A stretch of DNA of 64,000 nucleotides, from the NCBI RefSeq assembly GCF_016725325.1, contig NZ_CP068083.1, positions 5,071,303 to 5,135,302 of the forward strand. Direction: 5' to 3'. The number at the start of each line of letters is the position of its first letter. Position 1 is the stretch's first letter. Shown in pieces: positions 35,022 to 44,373 of the stretch. The notes under the pieces were generated by a model that saw only the letters and a list, made by a program, of their open reading frames with translations, was not told the origin of the DNA and made no database searches. This DNA comes from Sphingobacterium spiritivorum (GTDB lineage Bacteria > Bacteroidota > Bacteroidia > Sphingobacteriales > Sphingobacteriaceae). A program made the position numbers and the translations under genes.

Positions 35022-36137
35022 ATGAAAACCCAATTTAAAGATATATTCGATCAATACGACTGGGATACGATTAAGGAAAAGATTTATGCAGTCACTGAAC
35101 AACAGGTCAAACAGGTATTAGCCAAATCCAAAAGAAATCTGCAGGATTTTCTGATTCTCCTTTCTCCTGCTGCAGCTTCCTTTCTGGAGGATATGGCCAC
35201 ACAGTGCCATCATCTGACCAAAAAGAGATTTGGAAAAACCATTCAATTGTATGCACCACTGTATCTTAGCAACGAATGCAACAATATCTGCACTTATTGC
35301 GGATTCAGCATGGACAACAAGATCAGAAGAAAAACACTTAATGATGAAGAACTGATACGTGAAGTCTTGTTTCTCAAAAATAAAGGGTTTGACCATGTAT
35401 TACTGGTCACCGGAGAGGCAAATTACACAGTCAATTTACTTTATTTTCTGAATGCTATGGACAAGATAAAACCTTACTTTTCCAACATTTCTATTGAAGT
35501 ACAACCTCTTACCTTACAGGAATATGAGCTCCTTCAGCAGGCTGGAGTACATGCTGTCTTAGTATATCAGGAAACGTACCATAAAGAAGTATACAAGACC
35601 TATCATCCAAAAGGCAAAAAATCAAATTTTGATTTCAGACTGGATACCCCGGACAGAATCGGTCAGGCAGGAATACATAAAATAGGACTTGGCGTTTTGT
35701 TAGGACTGGAAGACTGGCGTGTAGATAGTTTTTTTAACGCACTCCATATTGATTATCTGCAAAAAGCATATTGGCAAACCAAATATTCTGTATCCTTCCC
35801 GCGTTTACGTCCTGCATCGGGTATCGGAGAACCTAATTTCCATATGGATGACCGGGATCTGGTCCAGTTGATATGTGCATATCGACTCTGGAATGAAGAT
35901 CTCGAGATTTCTATCTCCACACGGGAAAGTGAACACTTCCGAAACCATATCATTCCTCTGGGTGTCACAACCATGAGTGCCGAATCCAAAACAAATCCCG
36001 GAGGATATACAGTGGATCCGCAATCTCTGGAACAGTTTGAAATATCCGATGAAAGACCAGTATCCGATATAGAACAGCTTATCAGATCCAAAGGATATGA
36101 AGCGGTATGGAAGGATTGGGATTCTGTATTTTCATAA
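35022..36137 (+). CDS. thiH: 2-iminoacetate synthase ThiH (radical SAM tyrosine lyase)
   Basis: 371 residues. It splits tyrosine to p-cresol and dehydroglycine for ThiG, the anaerobe-type route, so the cell does not use glycine oxidase ThiO here. The radical SAM cluster CxxxCxxC is at Cys86, Cys90 and Cys93 (ECNNICTYCGF). Family blocks LLVTGEA, YQETYHKEVYKTYHPKGKK and SFPRLRPASG are present. Confidence 0.97.
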   Translation: MKTQFKDIFDQYDWDTIKEKIYAVTEQQVKQVLAKSKRNLQDFLILLSPAAASFLEDMATQCHHLTKKRFGKTIQLYAPLYLSNECNNICTYCGFSMDNKIRRKTLNDEELIREVLFLKNKGFDHVLLVTGEANYTVNLLYFLNAMDKIKPYFSNISIEVQPLTLQEYELLQQAGVHAVLVYQETYHKEVYKTYHPKGKKSNFDFRLDTPDRIGQAGIHKIGLGVLLGLEDWRVDSFFNALHIDYLQKAYWQTKYSVSFPRLRPASGIGEPNFHMDDRDLVQLICAYRLWNEDLEISISTRESEHFRNHIIPLGVTTMSAESKTNPGGYTVDPQSLEQFEISDERPVSDIEQLIRSKGYEAVWKDWDSVFS

Positions 36138-36184
36138 TCATCCACAAAAACTGAACAGATTCTACTGCTTTTAAATTATATCAA

Positions 36185-36895
36185 ATGCTACCCAGAGAAG
36201 AAATACTACGCTATAAAAAACATATTATGCTTCCGGAAATCGGAATGGATGGTCAGAAAAAAATACGCAACGCCCGTGTGTTGGTGGTCGGATCAGGAGG
36301 CCTGGGATCACCTGTACTTTCTTACCTTACAGGTGCCGGAGTAGGTACTATCGGAATTATTGATTTTGACAGGGTTGAAACAGATAATCTGCACCGGCAG
36401 ATTCTTTTTACAGAAAGCGATCTGAAAAAAGATAAAGTGTCAACAGCCATCTCTAAACTGCAGCAACATAATTCAGGTATTGAGTTTATTGCACATACAC
36501 TAAAATTAGATCCTTCTAATGCAACAGAGATTTTTGATACATATGATCTGATTATTGATGGGAGCGATAATTTTGCCACCCGTTATCTCAGTAATGATAC
36601 TTGTGTGTCATTGGGAAAACCGCTGGTCTTTGGAAGTGTATTGAATTTCCAGGGACAACTCGCTGTATTTAATCACAAGGGCTCTAAAAACCTGAGAGAT
36701 CTGTTTCCCTTACCCCCACCTTCAGAAGATGTTCCTAATTGTGATGAAAACGGAGTCATCGGTACACTTCCGGGTATTATAGGCTGCATGATGGCACAGG
36801 AAGCATTAAAACTAATAACAGGATTACCCACTCTTCACAACGAATTTGTACTGTTTGACACCCTGCATTTGCAAATGCGCAAACTACACTTTTAA
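36185..36895 (+). CDS. thiF: ThiF-type adenylyltransferase for ThiS, lacking the zinc motif
   Basis: 236 residues. It adenylates the ThiS C-terminus. The nucleotide-binding VVGSGGLGSPVLSYL is at about residues 39-53; LIIDGSDNFATRYL and the sulfur-relay Cys in VPNCDENGVIGTLPG are present. The first CxxC pair of ThiF/MoeB zinc sites is missing (NLRDLFPLPPP stands where CYRCLFPEPPP is usual) and there is no second pair or rhodanese domain. Last gene of the operon, 47 bases after thiH. Confidence 0.9.
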   Translation: MLPREEILRYKKHIMLPEIGMDGQKKIRNARVLVVGSGGLGSPVLSYLTGAGVGTIGIIDFDRVETDNLHRQILFTESDLKKDKVSTAISKLQQHNSGIEFIAHTLKLDPSNATEIFDTYDLIIDGSDNFATRYLSNDTCVSLGKPLVFGSVLNFQGQLAVFNHKGSKNLRDLFPLPPPSEDVPNCDENGVIGTLPGIIGCMMAQEALKLITGLPTLHNEFVLFDTLHLQMRKLHF

Positions 36896-37311
36896 CCTCC
36901 TGTTCTGAACAATTCCTACTTCAGAAAAGTATATTCCAACTCTATTTTATTCCACTCACAAAGTGCAATTTATTTCGCTATTACTAAATAATACCGAAAT
37001 AAGTTGCATGATTGCGTTTTTCGAATAAAACATCAGAAAATAAACATAACAAACTAACAAACAGATGCTTAAAAACAATATGCACAATTATTTAATTGAC
37101 TAAAAAAATGGAAAACTTTCAAACACTTCACATGAATTTAAAATTTAATTAGTTAAAAATCAGACTATTAATAATTAATTGCAAATTATTACACGCAAAA
37201 ACAATTTTTTATTTTTTAAATCAAGCTTAATTAACCAAATTTACATTAAACAATAAAAATGCGCTACTTTGCGTGTTTTAAAACGAACTAACAATTTTAA
37301 TACATTCGATT
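36896..37311. other. AT-rich leader region of the susC/susD unit
   Basis: 416 bases, strongly AT-rich, with many short TTAATT-type runs. I see no open frame, no terminator for the thi operon with a good T-run (only a weak TTCTGAA/TTCAGAA pair near 36904-36930), and no riboswitch. A -7-like TACTTTGC at 37265-37272 would give a leader of about 40 bases for susC. Confidence 0.45.
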
Positions 37312-40300
37312 ATGAAGAAATCTACATTACTTCTATTAAGTACGTTTCTGCTTCTGGCCCAGGCTATAGCGCAACAAATAACTGTTTCAGGAAAAGTTAC
37401 GTCAGGCGGAACTCCGGTAGCCGGGGTATCCGTCAGTGTAAAAAACACAAAAGAAGCGACCCTAACGAATCAATTAGGGGATTATTCTGTCAAAGCAAAG
37501 CAAGGTGATGTATTAGTATTTTCACATATTGGCTATGTAAGACAGGAACAAACGGTCGGTACTTCAACAACTATAGCTGTCCAGTTACAGTCGGATGCCG
37601 TCGGACTGGATGAAGTCATCGTAACCGGTACTTCGCAAGGAACAACCCGAAAACAATTAGGCAGTTACGTAAGTTCTGTAAAAGGCGATGATCTGAATAA
37701 AGCGCCAAGTGGAAATGTGTTAGCTTCCTTACAAGGCAAGACAGCCGGTGCCCAGATCAGTCAGAACTCCGGAGATCCGGCCGGAGGAATCAGTGTGAGA
37801 TTACGCGGTATCAGCTCTGTCAATTCTTCTTCTGAGCCTCTTTATATCATCGATGGTGTTATTGTGAGTAATAATACAACAAGAGTAACAAACACTTCCG
37901 CTAACTATGACGGAGGTGATTTTGTGGGGAGTATCGGGCAAAACAGAATGGTAGATATCAACCCCGCAGATATCGAACGTATTGAGGTGCTAAATGGCGC
38001 AGCAGCCGCTGCTATATACGGATCCAGAGCCAATGCCGGTGTTATCCAGATATTCACCAAAAGAGGTGCGAGCGGAGCCCCGCAGATTAATTTCGGAACC
38101 AGTCTGACCGTAGGTCACTTACGCAAACAAGTAGAGGTAAATGAATCGCCTGTGAAATTCGGGGGTTCCCCAAATGTATTTACACAGGATGTAATTGCTA
38201 CACCGTTACAAACGACAACTACTCCTGTTCAACGGTATAATTATCAGGATTACATCTTCCGTTCTTCCACAGGAACTGATAATACCCTTTCTATCTCTGG
38301 CGGAAATGACAACACCAAATATTATACTTCCGCAGGATACTTCTCCAATCAGGGGATTATCAAAAACACGAATTTCAGAAGATATAATTTCAGAACAAAT
38401 TTAGACCAGAAACTGAATGACTGGGCTAAATTTAGTGCCGGACTGAATTATGTGAAGAGTTCTGCAAATGAAAAACCGGATGGAAACTCCTTCTTCTCCC
38501 CTATGAACTCGGTGACAATTATTGGAAATTTCCATGATATATTTGCACGGGATGAGAACGGCAACTTAATGGCTGTCGGTGAACGCGGACGTGTCAACCC
38601 TGTTTCGGTTATTGAAGACATCAAACAAAGACAAGAGACAGATCGAATTATTGCGAATGCCAATCTAAAACTTACTCCTGTAAAAAATCTGACCTTAGAT
38701 TTTACCATGGGTGTTGACAATTCTGCCCAGAACGGTACTACTTATATTCCACCGTTTGCGTATAATGTAAACACTGATTTCTTTGGCGGAGGAGCAGGTT
38801 TGGACGGGACTGTCAATGGCTATGCAAGTACAGCCAATAATAATGCCTTTCAGTTTAATAATGAACTGAATGCAACATATGAAGCTAAGTTATCAGATAT
38901 TTTATCATCCACCACACAAGTAGGCTATTCCTATCAATACGAAAAAAGCAAGTATGCATTGATCAGTGGCCGGGGGCTTGCTCCGCTCATCGAAACCGTA
39001 AATGCGGCTTCCACTCCTCTTCCGGGAGTTGACGGTCGTACAGAGTTATCTGTCAGTGGCGGATATATACAGCAAAATTTCAAATACAGAGACCACCTCT
39101 TTGTAACCGGAGCCTTACGCATTGATCAGTCATCTGTATTCGGAAAAGATTTCCGTACGCAGAAATATCTGAAAGGTAGTGTGAGTTATGTATTATCTTC
39201 CACGGAATACTGGAAAAAACTAGGTGTATCATCCTGGTGGGATACCTTCAAAATACGTGGAGCATATGGCGAATCCGGCAACCTGACAGGTATAGGGGCT
39301 TATGCAAGATTCAACGCCTACGAGACCCAGTCTTTCCTGGGTAGAGCTTCTCTATTCTCCAGCGCAACGCTGGCAAATGAAAATGTTAAACCAGAGCGCC
39401 AGCGTGAGCTTGAATTGGGTACAGATCTTTCCTTTTTCAAAAATCGTTTAGGCCTGCAATTCAACTGGTATAACAAGAAAGTAGATGATCTTTTACTCCG
39501 TAGTGTGATTGCTCCTTCAGTTGGATTTTCCAATTTACTGGATAACATCGGTTCTCTGCGAAATAAAGGTATAGAAGTCGTTGTAAATGGTACACCGGTA
39601 AAAGGAGAAAAATGGAACTGGAATACTTCCTTTATCTATAGCCGAAATAGAAATGAAGCGTTGGATGTGGGCGGTCTCAGATTATTTCCTACTAACTCAG
39701 GAGCTCCGGTATCTATTATCACCGGACAACCTATCGGGGTATTCTACGGCACATTCTTCGCCCGCAATCCGGATGGTAGTTTACTGACCAATGCAGCAGG
39801 TATTCCGATGATGGAACGCGGTATCCAAAATTCGGCGACTACATTTACACCACAGCGTGACGCAAACGGAATGCCTACGGGCACTACACTGCGTAAAGTG
39901 CTGGGTAACCCAAATCCGGATTATACCTTTTCTTTCGTCAATGATATCAGTTATAAAAAATTAAGCCTTCATGTACAACTTGATGCCGTAAGAGGAGGAG
40001 ATGTCTGGAATGCAGACTGGAGAACCCGTCAAGGTGTAGGAAATGGCAAAGTAGCCGAGCAGGAACAAAAAGGCGAATTACCTCGGGGATATGTTTCCGG
40101 AGTATACGCTATCGAAGAATGGCGTATTGACAATGGATCGTTCGTCAAATTAAGGGAAGTATCACTAAGCTATAATGTGGGCAAAGTTAAATACATTAAG
40201 GATCTGACCATTAATGTCAGCGGACGAAATCTGATCTCATGGGATAATTATAAAGGATATGATCCGGAACTGAATGCAGGAGGACAATCTACTATCCTGA

Positions 40301-40368
40301 GAAATATTGATTTCGGAGCAGTACCTATTCCTCGCTCTTTCAGTATAGGTTTATCGACTAAATTTTAA
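37312..40368 (+). CDS. SusC/RagA family TonB-linked outer-membrane protein
   Basis: 1018 residues. Signal peptide (MKKSTLLLLSTFLLLAQAIAQ), then a carboxypeptidase-regulatory-like domain (22-100), a TonB box-like region with DEVIVTGTS, the plug domain (about 105-230, PLYIIDGVIVSNN), and a large barrel ending in SIGLSTKF with terminal Phe. It forms the pore of a SusCD 'pedal-bin' importer with the SusD protein encoded next. No STN domain or FecI/FecR pair is present, so it is not an anti-sigma-signalling receptor. Substrate unknown; no glycoside hydrolase or peptidase gene is adjacent. Confidence 0.95.
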   Translation: MKKSTLLLLSTFLLLAQAIAQQITVSGKVTSGGTPVAGVSVSVKNTKEATLTNQLGDYSVKAKQGDVLVFSHIGYVRQEQTVGTSTTIAVQLQSDAVGLDEVIVTGTSQGTTRKQLGSYVSSVKGDDLNKAPSGNVLASLQGKTAGAQISQNSGDPAGGISVRLRGISSVNSSSEPLYIIDGVIVSNNTTRVTNTSANYDGGDFVGSIGQNRMVDINPADIERIEVLNGAAAAAIYGSRANAGVIQIFTKRGASGAPQINFGTSLTVGHLRKQVEVNESPVKFGGSPNVFTQDVIATPLQTTTTPVQRYNYQDYIFRSSTGTDNTLSISGGNDNTKYYTSAGYFSNQGIIKNTNFRRYNFRTNLDQKLNDWAKFSAGLNYVKSSANEKPDGNSFFSPMNSVTIIGNFHDIFARDENGNLMAVGERGRVNPVSVIEDIKQRQETDRIIANANLKLTPVKNLTLDFTMGVDNSAQNGTTYIPPFAYNVNTDFFGGGAGLDGTVNGYASTANNNAFQFNNELNATYEAKLSDILSSTTQVGYSYQYEKSKYALISGRGLAPLIETVNAASTPLPGVDGRTELSVSGGYIQQNFKYRDHLFVTGALRIDQSSVFGKDFRTQKYLKGSVSYVLSSTEYWKKLGVSSWWDTFKIRGAYGESGNLTGIGAYARFNAYETQSFLGRASLFSSATLANENVKPERQRELELGTDLSFFKNRLGLQFNWYNKKVDDLLLRSVIAPSVGFSNLLDNIGSLRNKGIEVVVNGTPVKGEKWNWNTSFIYSRNRNEALDVGGLRLFPTNSGAPVSIITGQPIGVFYGTFFARNPDGSLLTNAAGIPMMERGIQNSATTFTPQRDANGMPTGTTLRKVLGNPNPDYTFSFVNDISYKKLSLHVQLDAVRGGDVWNADWRTRQGVGNGKVAEQEQKGELPRGYVSGVYAIEEWRIDNGSFVKLREVSLSYNVGKVKYIKDLTINVSGRNLISWDNYKGYDPELNAGGQSTILRNIDFGAVPIPRSFSIGLSTKF

Positions 40369-40388
40369 TTTATTTAACGAAAAAGATC

Positions 40389-41702
40389 ATGAAAAAATTT
40401 AAAAATATAACTTCACGTCAGTTCTTTGGTATAGGTCTCAGCTTTATATTACTGATCACCTCCTGTTCCAAAGAATACATGGATCCGTCACGAGCGGATA
40501 ATAATACTGCTCTCGGTACTTCACAGGGACTCACAGCTGTCGCAATCGGCCTGCAAAGAGTCTATACATTGGGACGTACAAGCGTACTCTTCAACTCTGT
40601 AACTGCAAATGGATTTGTAACCAATGAATTAAAACTTTTAAATGCAGGTAATATTCCTGAATTACAGCTTAGTACAGGAGGAAGCGCAGTGGATGGTACC
40701 AATACGATTCTGGCGAATCTATGGACAAGTTCCAACAAGATCGTCTATGATGCAGATCTGGTCTTGCAAAATGCAGATAAATTGGGGGATAAAAAATACG
40801 CTTCTGGCCTTATTGCCTATACCAGTATCTTTAAAGCAATGGCCATTGGCAATATGGCACAATACTGGGAAAATGTACCAAATGGAGTGGGATATAATGT
40901 TCCGTTTATGACCAGAAAGGATGCATTCAATAAAGCCATAGAAATATTAGATAACGCTTTGAAAGTTATTGAGGCAAATCCAATCTCTTCTGAATTTTTA
41001 GGTAGGATACCTAAAGATATAAATATTATCAACACGCTGCATGCACTGAAATCAAGATATGCTTTATTTTCGGAAAATTATACCTTAGCATATGATGAAG
41101 CTCTGCTAGTAGATTTGACACAAGCATCATCCTTTGGATTTGATGCTCTTTCTCCTAACACTTTATCAGCTGTTGTCACTTCAAACAATGTATTCCAGCC
41201 ACAAAATGATGCTTTAGGTCTGACGGGAAGCAATATGCCTGATGCGGCTGATAAACGTATTGCCTTTTACACTAAATATCGAGGCACTCCAACTACACCT
41301 CCCACAATCAGGATGAAAGGCTTTGCTGATACAACAGTTACCCCATTTCCTATTTATTTACCCGGAGAAGTGATACTGACAAAAGCAGAAGTACTGGCGC
41401 GTCAGAATAATATTCCCGATGCTCTGAAAGAATTGAATAAAGTAATAACGAAGCTACCGGAATCTGATCCGTTCTATAAACTGGGAGCAGGATTACCCGA
41501 ATTGAAAGGTAATTTTACTCAACAACAAATCTATGACCTGATCTACAAACACCGTTGTATAGAACTCTACGCTTCGGGATTAAAAATAGAAGATATGAGA
41601 CGTTTCAATCAGCCTACAGCAGACCGCAAACGTAATTTCTTTCCCTATCCGTTTCAGGAAAGAGATAATAATACAAATACACCAGCCGATCCGTCTTTTT
41701 AA
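40389..41702 (+). CDS. SusD/RagB family lipoprotein
   Basis: 437 residues, with a longish leader ending ILLITSC so that Cys (about residue 26) is lipidated. The SusD fold is indicated by the N-terminal helices, the TPR-like AFNKAIEILDNALKVIE stretch, LPGEVILTKAEVLARQN near residue 320, and the C-terminal YKHRCIELYASGLKIEDMRRFN with the final NNTNTPADPSF. It is the surface lid that captures the ligand for SusC. 20 bases after susC, ending with a terminator. Confidence 0.93.
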   Translation: MKKFKNITSRQFFGIGLSFILLITSCSKEYMDPSRADNNTALGTSQGLTAVAIGLQRVYTLGRTSVLFNSVTANGFVTNELKLLNAGNIPELQLSTGGSAVDGTNTILANLWTSSNKIVYDADLVLQNADKLGDKKYASGLIAYTSIFKAMAIGNMAQYWENVPNGVGYNVPFMTRKDAFNKAIEILDNALKVIEANPISSEFLGRIPKDINIINTLHALKSRYALFSENYTLAYDEALLVDLTQASSFGFDALSPNTLSAVVTSNNVFQPQNDALGLTGSNMPDAADKRIAFYTKYRGTPTTPPTIRMKGFADTTVTPFPIYLPGEVILTKAEVLARQNNIPDALKELNKVITKLPESDPFYKLGAGLPELKGNFTQQQIYDLIYKHRCIELYASGLKIEDMRRFNQPTADRKRNFFPYPFQERDNNTNTPADPSF

Positions 41703-41713
41703 AGATACCTCTG

Positions 41714-41746
41714 AAGGAGAGCTATATGCTCTCCTTTTTTGTTTTT
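41714..41746 (+). terminator. Intrinsic terminator after susC/susD
   Basis: AAGGAGAGC (41714-41722) pairs with GCTCTCCTT (41728-41736), loop TATAT, followed by TTTTTTGTTTTT. Confidence 0.9.
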
Positions 41747-41842
41747 ACTATCAATCAGTCCCCAATGAGCATATAGCATAAGAGGAGCATACAAATCTCT
41801 GCAGCTGACACGAAATACAACGTAAATCAAAATAAAAATCGC

Positions 41843-41850
41843 TAAATTCG
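41843..41850 (+). promoter_or_regulatory. -7-like promoter element for trpS
   Basis: TAAATTCG matches five of six fixed bases of TAnnTTTG and ends 8 bases before the ATG at 41858, implying a leader of only about 4 bases. Confidence 0.45.
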
Positions 41851-41857
41851 CATCAAT

Positions 41858-42856
41858 ATGGAAACTGTTGTTAGCGGTATCAGAAGTACCGGAAAATTAC
41901 ACTTAGGAAACTACTATGGTGCATTAAGCAATTTCGTAAAAATGCAAAATGAGTATAATTGTTTCTTTTTTATTGCCGATCTACATTCTTTAACCACCCA
42001 TCCTACTCCTCACGGTCTTCAACAAACGGTGAGACAGGTAGTTGTTGAATATTTAGCAGCGGGAATCGATCCTGAAAAATCAACCATTTATATTCAGTCA
42101 GATGTACCTGAGGTCGCAGAGCTATATCTGTATATGAACATGAATGCTTATATGGGAGAGCTTGAGCGTGCAGCCTCTTTCAAAGATAAAGTCAGAGCTG
42201 ATCCGAACAATGTGAATGCAGGTTTGCTGACCTATCCGGTATTAATGGCTTCAGATATTCTGATTCATCATGGAACTAAAGTACCTGTAGGAAAAGATCA
42301 GGAACAGCATCTGGAAATGACCCGTACCTTTGGGAACCGTTTTAACAGACTTTATGAAGTAGATTATTTCAAAGAAGCATTCGCTTTTTCCTATTCTGAC
42401 AAGCTGGTTAAAGTACCGGGACTCGACGGACAGGGTAAGATGGGTAAATCCAACGGAGATGCCAATTGCATATACCTGTCAGATACACCGGACGCTATCC
42501 GTAAAAAAGTAATGCGTGCTGTATCAGATGGCGGACCTACTGAAATGAATCAGGTAAAACCTGAACCTATACAGAACCTCTTTGACCTGATGAAGGTCGT
42601 ATCTCCGGCTTCTACAGTTCAACATTTTGATGATCTTTACAAAAAATGTGAAATCCGCTATGGCGACTTCAAAAAGCAACTGGCAGAAGATATGATCATC
42701 GCGACAGATGATGTCCGTTCTCGCATAGAAGAGATCTCTGCAGATAACGATTACATCTCCAAAGTTGTCAAACTAGGGGCTGACAAAGCCGGCGAATCTG
42801 CACGTAAGACCATAAAAGAAGTACGGGAGATTATTGGATTTAAAAAGTTTTATTAA
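41858..42856 (+). CDS. trpS: Tryptophanyl-tRNA synthetase
   Basis: 332 residues, the normal length of bacterial TrpRS. Class I motif HIGH appears as TGKLHLGNYYGA near residue 10, and KMSKS appears as KMGKSNGD near residue 196, the usual TrpRS variant. It charges tRNA-Trp. 23 bases before a deoxynucleoside kinase gene, probably in one transcript. Confidence 0.97.
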   Translation: METVVSGIRSTGKLHLGNYYGALSNFVKMQNEYNCFFFIADLHSLTTHPTPHGLQQTVRQVVVEYLAAGIDPEKSTIYIQSDVPEVAELYLYMNMNAYMGELERAASFKDKVRADPNNVNAGLLTYPVLMASDILIHHGTKVPVGKDQEQHLEMTRTFGNRFNRLYEVDYFKEAFAFSYSDKLVKVPGLDGQGKMGKSNGDANCIYLSDTPDAIRKKVMRAVSDGGPTEMNQVKPEPIQNLFDLMKVVSPASTVQHFDDLYKKCEIRYGDFKKQLAEDMIIATDDVRSRIEEISADNDYISKVVKLGADKAGESARKTIKEVREIIGFKKFY

Positions 42857-42879
42857 AAAGAAGAATTAGGAAAAATAAT

Positions 42880-43494
42880 ATGCACATTGCTATTGTAGGA
42901 AATATCGGAGCAGGAAAAACAACCCTGACTCAGCTTTTAGCAAATCATTTCAAATACGAGCCTCAGTTTGAAGCAGTAGATAATAATCCATATCTGGAAG
43001 ATTTCTATGCAGATATGAAAAGATGGGCATTTAATCTGCAGATCTTTTTCCTGAACAGCAGATTCAGACATATTGTACAGCTGCAGGAGAAAGGCATAGA
43101 TATGATACAGGATCGTACCATATACGAAGATGCTTATATATTTGCTGAGAACTTATTTGATATGGGTCTGATGAGTGAGCGTGATTTTGAAAATTACAGT
43201 AATATTTTCCAGAGCATCATTCATTATATCAAACCTCCGGATCTGCTGATCTATCTGAAAGCATCCGTTCCGACCCTTGTCAATAATATACAAAGAAGAG
43301 GTCGCGATTATGAATCTGCAATCCGTCTGGACTATTTGTCTAAATTAAACGACAAATATGACAAATGGATCAACAACTATAAGGATGGTAAAGTGATGAT
43401 ACTGGACAAAGACAATCTGGACTTTACCAGTAAACCGGAAGATCTGGGTTTTATCATCCAAAAAATCGAAGCCGAACTCTTCGGACTTTTTTAA
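42880..43494 (+). CDS. Deoxynucleoside kinase (dCK/dGK family)
   Basis: 204 residues. The P-loop is GNIGAGKTTL at residues 7-16. Downstream DNNPYLEDFYAD, the DR-type motif IQDRTIYEDAYIFAENL, and LIYLKASVPTLVNNIQRRGRDYE (lid) place it with the bacterial dCK/dGK/dAK family that salvages deoxynucleosides. The substrate base is not determinable from sequence. Confidence 0.92.
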   Translation: MHIAIVGNIGAGKTTLTQLLANHFKYEPQFEAVDNNPYLEDFYADMKRWAFNLQIFFLNSRFRHIVQLQEKGIDMIQDRTIYEDAYIFAENLFDMGLMSERDFENYSNIFQSIIHYIKPPDLLIYLKASVPTLVNNIQRRGRDYESAIRLDYLSKLNDKYDKWINNYKDGKVMILDKDNLDFTSKPEDLGFIIQKIEAELFGLF

Positions 43495-43573
43495 AAGCTA
43501 AACAATTAAGATCTGGAAGTGACAAAAAATAAAATGGAATCACTTCCTGATCTTTTACATACACTATACATTT

Positions 43574-44314
43574 ATGAAAACTATTGGAATAATCCCTGCA
43601 CGTTATGCATCCTCCCGGTTTCCGGGAAAACCGCTAGTCGATATTGCAGGAAAATCAATGATTCAGCGTGTATATGAACAAGTGAAGCAAACACCCGGTT
43701 TGCACGAAGTTGTAGTCGCTACAGATGATACCCGGATTGAGGAACATGTACGCAGTTTTGCCGGAAATGTAGTCCTTACATCTAAAATACACGAATCAGG
43801 TACAGATCGTTGTGCAGAAGTTATATCCAAAGTATCCGGATTTGATATCGCGATTAATATTCAGGGTGATGAGCCTTTTATAAATCCACTGCAGATCGAG
43901 CTGCTGATTTCCTGTTTTGAAAATGAACATACACAGATCGCAACACTGGTCAAAGAAATTCACACTGAAACCGAGCTGTTGAATGTCAATATACCAAAAG
44001 TAGTCCGGAATATAAGCGGTGAAGCTATATATTTCAGTCGTCAGACCATTCCGTTTATCCGGAATACCGAACAGAAAAACTGGCTTACTTCACATCAGTT
44101 TTATAAACATATAGGCATATACGGTTACCGCACAAACATCCTGCAGGAACTGACCAGGCTTCCCGTTTCCATTCTTGAAAAAGCGGAATCACTGGAACAA
44201 CTGCGCTGGGTAGAAAACGGATACCGGATTCAGACTGCTGTGACTACACATGAGACCATCGCTGTAGATACACCGGAAGATCTGGAGCATATTATGCAGA
44301 CGTACTTCAGGTAA
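43574..44314 (+). CDS. kdsB: 3-deoxy-manno-octulosonate cytidylyltransferase (CMP-KDO synthetase)
   Basis: 246 residues. It activates KDO with CTP for lipid A core assembly in the cytosol. The family start IIPARYASSRFPGKPL, then ATDDTRIEE, NIQGDEPFI and YKHIGIYGYR with VDTPEDLEH at the end are all intact. 79 bases after the kinase gene. Typical of Gram-negative envelope synthesis. Confidence 0.97.
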   Translation: MKTIGIIPARYASSRFPGKPLVDIAGKSMIQRVYEQVKQTPGLHEVVVATDDTRIEEHVRSFAGNVVLTSKIHESGTDRCAEVISKVSGFDIAINIQGDEPFINPLQIELLISCFENEHTQIATLVKEIHTETELLNVNIPKVVRNISGEAIYFSRQTIPFIRNTEQKNWLTSHQFYKHIGIYGYRTNILQELTRLPVSILEKAESLEQLRWVENGYRIQTAVTTHETIAVDTPEDLEHIMQTYFR

Positions 44315-44373
44315 ATCTATCTTATCCTTTTTTATAGCGCTAATACACGTTGCCCAGACTTCTAGCAAATCAA

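Noticed and set aside
36896..37311. Second TPP riboswitch controlling susC
   Set aside because: No CTGAGA or ACCTGA core is present in the gap; the region is only AT-rich.
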